Shown here: piece after piece, positions 59,583-64,000 of the stretch
Layout of the letters: each line of letters begins with the position of its first letter
How positions within the stretch are numbered: the stretch's first letter is position 1
From: an uncultured SAR116 cluster alpha proteobacterium
Lineage (GTDB): Bacteria; Pseudomonadota; Alphaproteobacteria; Puniceispirillales; Marisalimonadaceae
Direction: 5' to 3'
Length of the DNA: 64,000 bases
Assembly (NCBI GenBank): GCA_902615025.1
Contig: CACMNV010000001.1
Span: 62,001 to 126,000, forward strand
Notes under the pieces: model-generated
What the model saw: the letters and a program-made list of their open reading frames with translations, nothing else
The model's database searches: none
What the model was told of the DNA's origin: nothing
Made by a program: the position numbers and the translations under genes

Positions 59583-60603
59583 TGTTTAATAAATTATTTT
59601 TAAAGGGTTTTAGATAAAAAAAAGGATATTCATCAATAATTTTATTTAAAGGTAAATTATTAAATTTTTTTTCATCGATATCAACATGGTATTTATATTT
59701 ACATTCCTTTGCACCCCATTTTTTTTTAAATTTGTAAACTCCCTCTTGTCCTAACCAAGTCCCCCCCCAGTTCCACCTAAAAAAACCTTTGTTTTTGGCG
59801 TCATTCATGGCATGATGGAGTAATAATGAAGATGGTTGAATATTTCTAAACTCAACTTTTGTAACTGGCATAAAATATTCAACAGTTTTTGAGCACTGAA
59901 ATGTTAAAAGTGCGGCTATTGGATTGTTATCAATTTTAGCTAAAAATAAATTCCATTCTTTTCCGTAATCAAAAAATTTAGGAATATATTCAAAAAAATT
60001 ATCTGGTTTAATCTTGCCACCAATAGCGTTCATATTCTGTAAATGAATTTCCTTTAAAAAAAATAAACTATTTTGGTCTTGTGTTATTTTAATATTATTC
60101 GAAAGTGCTTTTTTTAAATTTCTTTTTACAGAACTATCTGAATTTTCTGGAAGACCATAAGAATTCAACTTTGTTAAATCAGTCCATTGGGCTATTCTAA
60201 AATCATGCAAAGGACCTCTAAAAGATATTTTATTTTCAAAAGGATTAGAAATTATAGTGGATGATAAAGGACTAAATTTTCTGATATATTTAATAAAGTA
60301 TTTAAAAAGAGTTATACCCGCTTCTTCATTTGATGATAAAATTCCTCCGTTTGAGCCAAAAAAGGGCAGGCTATTTATAACATTTCCATAAACTCCTTTT
60401 TTTATAATTAAAGGAAATATTGCTTCAATGAGTCCATTCCTCTTTAAAAGTATAGATATTGAATTTGCGCTTAATATCTTTTCTAAAAACTTAATAAATC
60501 TAGGTTTATAGTAAAATAATCCTTCATTATGATTTTCAACAAAACTATTTATTTCTGATGAATCAACATCATCCCAATTTAAAATTTGTGTTGAATCAAT
60601 CAT
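59572..60603 (-). CDS. FemAB/GNAT-like acyl or aminoacyl transferase-related protein
   Basis: SSVKRNLKKALSNNIKI, LQNMNAIGGK, FLAKIDNNPIAALLTFQ, QPSSLLLHHAMNDAKNKGFFRWNWGGTWLGQEGVYKFKKKWGA. Confidence 0.75.
   Translation of the reverse strand: MIDSTQILNWDDVDSSEINSFVENHNEGLFYYKPRFIKFLEKILSANSISILLKRNGLIEAIFPLIIKKGVYGNVINSLPFFGSNGGILSSNEEAGITLFKYFIKYIRKFSPLSSTIISNPFENKISFRGPLHDFRIAQWTDLTKLNSYGLPENSDSSVKRNLKKALSNNIKITQDQNSLFFLKEIHLQNMNAIGGKIKPDNFFEYIPKFFDYGKEWNLFLAKIDNNPIAALLTFQCSKTVEYFMPVTKVEFRNIQPSSLLLHHAMNDAKNKGFFRWNWGGTWLGQEGVYKFKKKWGAKECKYKYHVDIDEKKFNNLPLNKIIDEYPFFYLKPFKNNLLNNEK
59761..59768 (+). repeat. C8 homopolymer (G8 on coding strand) within FemAB-like CDS
   Basis: ccaagtCCCCCCCCagttcc; encodes the two Gly of WNWGGTW as GGG GGG. 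Confidence 0.95.
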
Positions 60604-62470
60604 TAAAATAATTACTCAAAAATTCTTCAAAATATAACAGTGACCAAATTAGTAATCTTCTATTATTTTGTCCATTCAAGTGTTCATAAACTAAATTTTG
60701 AACATTATTTTTATGTAAAATATTAAAAATTAAAGCTTTTGGATTAAATAATTTCTCTTTTACGTAATCTATACTTTCTCCTCTAAACCAGGAAGCATCT
60801 GGTCCAGAGAATCCTTGTTTTTGTTTTTTTGTAAACTTTTCTGGAACATATTTTGAAAAGAGTTCTCTAAGTATTAATTTACCATCTTTAGATATTTTAT
60901 AATAATTTTCAGATTTTGGGCCATAATCATTTTCATTTAATTTTATATTTTTTTTAAAATTTCCTATTTTCATGTCAACTGGTAAATGCATAGCGAAGTC
61001 TACTAAGTCATTATCTAAAAAAGGAACTCTTGTTTCCAATCCATGGGCCATAGAAAGCTTATCCTCTATCATTAATAAACCATGCAAAAAGGTCTTTGAT
61101 TCAAAATATAAAGAATGATTAACATAGTCATTAGATTTTTGGAGCTGTTTATTTCTATTTTTAAACACATCATAAAAGATATCTCTTGTCCATACATGAC
61201 TGACTTCATCCCATATTGGAGAAAAAATATTTTTTATATATTTATTTGGTATTAATCTATGCCAATGTTGATAATATTTGTCGATATAATCATCAAAATT
61301 ATCATTCTCAACTGCTCTATGATATCGCCAGGGATACCCACCAAATAGTTCATCTCCACCCGTTCCTGCCAAAACCACCTTGTCAAATTTTGATACTAAT
61401 TTTGCTGCATAATAATTGGGATAAGATTGGCCAACTCGTGGCTCTTCAACATGCCAACTTAATTTTGGCATGCATTTAACCATATCACCAGATTTTAAAA
61501 TCATTTCATAATGCTCAGTTCCATAGAGATAAGACATGTGTTCAGATGCTTTTCTCTCATCAAAATTTAGTTCTAGACCTGATGCTGAAAACAAGTCAAA
61601 TCCAACCGTAAACGTCCTTAGATCAGTTATATTTTTTGACGCGATTGCTGTAATTGAAGCTGAATCAATGCCACCTGACAAGTATGACCCCACAGGCACA
61701 TCTGATATTAATTGACGTTTAACTGCTTGTTCAAATAATAGTTGTAATTCTTCAAGATATTCTTCTTTATTTAACCTTTTTTCAGGCTCTTGAAAATTAA
61801 AATCCCACCAAATATTTTCAATTAATCTTCCTTTTTCATTTAAAATAACATGTGATCCTGGGGAGATGATTTGTATATTTTTAAAAAAAGTTTTATTTGT
61901 GAATAGATTTTGAAATGTAAAGTACTCTAAGATGGCTTCAAAATCCAGGGAACTTTTGTAAAGATTATTGACAATAATTGACTTAATTTCAGAACCAAAA
62001 ATAAAATTTTTTTTATCATAAAAATAATATAACGGTTTTATTCCATATCTATCTCTACATAGATGTAAATTTGATTTTAAATTATCATACAACGCAAATG
62101 AAAACATTCCATTAAACTTTAATAAACATTCTTCACCCCAATGTTTCCAGGCTACTAAAATAACTTCAGTATCAGAATTTGTTTTGAACTTGTATCCAAG
62201 TGATAAAAGTTCTAATTTAATGTCTTTATAATTATATATTTCACCATTATAACAAATTACATATCTTTTACATGATGATATCATTGGTTGTGAAGCATCA
62301 TCTGATAAGTCAATAACTGAAAGCCTTTTATGAGCAAATCCAACATCTAAATTACACCATATACCTTCACTGTCAGGTCCCCTATGACTAATTGAGTTAC
62401 CCATTTCTTTTAGAGCTTCTATATTAACATAGTTGCCATCGAACCTTTTATATCCTGTTATTCCACACAT
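60596..62470 (-). CDS. Asparagine synthase (glutamine-hydrolysing), paralog 3
   Basis: MCGITGYKRFDG; SHRGPDSEGIW; GSYLSGGIDSASI; LAGTGGDELFGGYPWRY. Confidence 0.94.
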   Translation of the reverse strand: MCGITGYKRFDGNYVNIEALKEMGNSISHRGPDSEGIWCNLDVGFAHKRLSVIDLSDDASQPMISSCKRYVICYNGEIYNYKDIKLELLSLGYKFKTNSDTEVILVAWKHWGEECLLKFNGMFSFALYDNLKSNLHLCRDRYGIKPLYYFYDKKNFIFGSEIKSIIVNNLYKSSLDFEAILEYFTFQNLFTNKTFFKNIQIISPGSHVILNEKGRLIENIWWDFNFQEPEKRLNKEEYLEELQLLFEQAVKRQLISDVPVGSYLSGGIDSASITAIASKNITDLRTFTVGFDLFSASGLELNFDERKASEHMSYLYGTEHYEMILKSGDMVKCMPKLSWHVEEPRVGQSYPNYYAAKLVSKFDKVVLAGTGGDELFGGYPWRYHRAVENDNFDDYIDKYYQHWHRLIPNKYIKNIFSPIWDEVSHVWTRDIFYDVFKNRNKQLQKSNDYVNHSLYFESKTFLHGLLMIEDKLSMAHGLETRVPFLDNDLVDFAMHLPVDMKIGNFKKNIKLNENDYGPKSENYYKISKDGKLILRELFSKYVPEKFTKKQKQGFSGPDASWFRGESIDYVKEKLFNPKALIFNILHKNNVQNLVYEHLNGQNNRRLLIWSLLYFEEFLSNYFND

Positions 62471-62472
62471 TT

Positions 62473-63300
62473 TTAAAGTCTTTTTACTAATATTTCATCA
62501 CAGTGAGATCCAAATAGTCCAAAGAATCTATTTTTTTTGTAAAAAGTTTTAACTATTTTAAAACCTTTCTCCTTAAGTAAAAGTTGCAAATAATTAAAAT
62601 CTATAGATTCATATGGATATCCTCCTAGCCAGTCATGAATATCATAATGCCACTCCATACCTCTATTTTTTTTATAATTTTTTATATATGTTATTGGATT
62701 TCTAGCTTGTAGTAATAAGGCTAAAATTAATATCAACTTAAATAAACTTCTGATAAGTTTCTGAAAAATTTTTGGAGATTTGACATAAATAAGTTTCTCT
62801 AATCTCCAAAGTTTACATAAAAAGGTTTTTTGATATAAGGCCACGCATAAATAACCATTTTTTTTTACTAAAGATGTAGCAATGTTTAATGCTTTAAACA
62901 TATCTCCTGTATGATGAAGTACGCCCCAACTATAAACTACATCAAATTTTTTAAATGGTTTTTCAATTACATTAAAAATACTTTTATTATAAACTTTCCA
63001 ATTCTTGCTTTTAGTAAATCTCAATAAAACTTCTTTTGAAGTTTGAATACACACTGGATCAATATCTATGCCGTATACACTCTTAGCGCCAAATCTTAGC
63101 GATGTAATTAAATTAATTCCTGATCCACATCCAATATCTAAGAATGTTTTGTTCTTTATAATATTATTTAGACCTAACCTCTCAAAAGCTTTTTGAGAGT
63201 AAATTAAACTATGGTTATCAATTAAACTAGAAAAATTTTTCCAATTTAATCCAAATTCAAAATGACTATCTAATTTTTTTAATTTATTTTTATTATTCAA
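62473..63300 (-). CDS. Class I SAM-dependent methyltransferase
   Basis: KTFLDIGCGSGINLITSLRFGAKSVYGIDID, FDVVYSWGVLHHTGDMFKAL. Confidence 0.9.
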   Translation of the reverse strand: MNNKNKLKKLDSHFEFGLNWKNFSSLIDNHSLIYSQKAFERLGLNNIIKNKTFLDIGCGSGINLITSLRFGAKSVYGIDIDPVCIQTSKEVLLRFTKSKNWKVYNKSIFNVIEKPFKKFDVVYSWGVLHHTGDMFKALNIATSLVKKNGYLCVALYQKTFLCKLWRLEKLIYVKSPKIFQKLIRSLFKLILILALLLQARNPITYIKNYKKNRGMEWHYDIHDWLGGYPYESIDFNYLQLLLKEKGFKIVKTFYKKNRFFGLFGSHCDEILVKRL

Positions 63301-64000
63301 TTAACTGACTTAAATGGTTTATTATATAATTTTGTTCCTTTCTCAATAGTCCATTGTATAATGGAAGAGAAATAGTACAATGGTAAGAAGCCCAAGCATT
63401 TGGAAAGTCAGATGGTTTGAATTTATACTTATTTTTATAATATTTTAACATATGCAAAGCATGTGTTGCAGGCCTTGTTGAAATTCCATTAGTTTGTAAA
63501 ACCTCCATAATAGAATTTCTATATTTTAAAATTTTTGAAATTGAATATTTATTTAATTTTTTCTTATATAAAAAACATGGATAACTTTGATAACTATTTT
63601 GATATGTTTGATTATAAATTGGGCTGTCTAAATTTTTTAATTTAGAAAGCCCTATATCATAAAATTTTGCAATTTTTTTTCTTTCATTAATTATTTTTTT
63701 TGCTCTATCCATCTGTAATGAACCCAAAACTGCCTGTATATCTGTCATTCTAAAATTATAACCAGCATAAGGAAAATCAGGCAAAACATAGGGTTTATTA
63801 CTAACATGTCGTCTATAGTCAGATATTTCAGCTCCGTGATCTCTTAAAGATTTGAGCGCCAAAGCTAATTTTTTACTGTTGGTAGTTATCATCCCTCCTT
63901 CTCCAGTAGTAATTGCTTTCCTAGGATGAAAACTAAAACATCCAATATCTCCTAAAGTTCCAACATGTTGACTTTTATATAAAGATCCAAACCCACATGC
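63293..64000 (-). CDS. DegT/DnrJ/EryC1/StrS aminotransferase, 5' truncated by window edge
   Basis: Frame continues upstream of listed start: ACGFGSLYKSQHVGTLGDIGCFSFHPRKAITTGEGGMITTNSKK, with the PLP lysine motif. Confidence 0.93.
   Translation of the reverse strand, partial: ACGFGSLYKSQHVGTLGDIGCFSFHPRKAITTGEGGMITTNSKKLALALKSLRDHGAEISDYRRHVSNKPYVLPDFPYAGYNFRMTDIQAVLGSLQMDRAKKIINERKKIAKFYDIGLSKLKNLDSPIYNQTYQNSYQSYPCFLYKKKLNKYSISKILKYRNSIMEVLQTNGISTRPATHALHMLKYYKNKYKFKPSDFPNAWASYHCTISLPLYNGLLRKEQNYIINHLSQLIE

Noticed and set aside
1-64000. CRISPR arrays, rRNA genes, transposases, prophage structural genes
   Set aside because: None seen: no regularly spaced direct repeats, no rRNA-like sequence, no transposase/integrase motifs in the translated ORFs.

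Overview
Strongly A+T-rich, gene-dense window with almost no intergenic DNA; streamlined-genome style, possibly a marine alphaproteobacterium, but I did not establish the host. The first ~18.8 kb is mostly housekeeping: an O-acetylhomoserine sulfhydrylase-like CDS cut by the left edge, enoyl-CoA hydratase, two MFS transporters, pgi, SpoU rRNA methylase, sufE, a GT39-like transferase, mntR, DUF1244, pyrF, queF, acetoacetyl-CoA synthetase, PCD, an FMN reductase and pyrC. From ~18.8 kb to the right edge it is a very large surface-glycan locus. Everything from 26,914 to 64,000 lies on the minus strand. Contents of that locus: a manC/PglF/PglC initiation module, a predicted CDP-3-C-methyl-6-deoxyhexose pathway (rfbF, rfbG, epimerase, C-methyltransferase, reductase), a nonulosonic (sialic-like) acid set (neuC, neuB, neuA), three asparagine-synthase paralogs, two NodB-like deacetylases, a PglK/MsbA-like ABC exporter, a FemAB/GNAT-like protein and a DegT aminotransferase cut by the right edge. 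Most notable observations: (i) a tRNA-Cys(GCA) gene inside the glycan operon, 32 nt after a free-standing AlaX-like aminoacyl-tRNA editing gene and 6 nt before a WbqC-like gene; (ii) a flippase-like (UPF0104/AglD) domain fused to an O-antigen-ligase-like domain; (iii) an O-antigen-ligase-like domain fused to an SGNH hydrolase, at the head of a carbamoyltransferase cassette; (iv) a 49-codon DUF5989-like gene with a GTG start that the ORF track misses; (v) a G8 tract in the FemAB-like gene. All product names come from motif recognition by eye; no searches were run.
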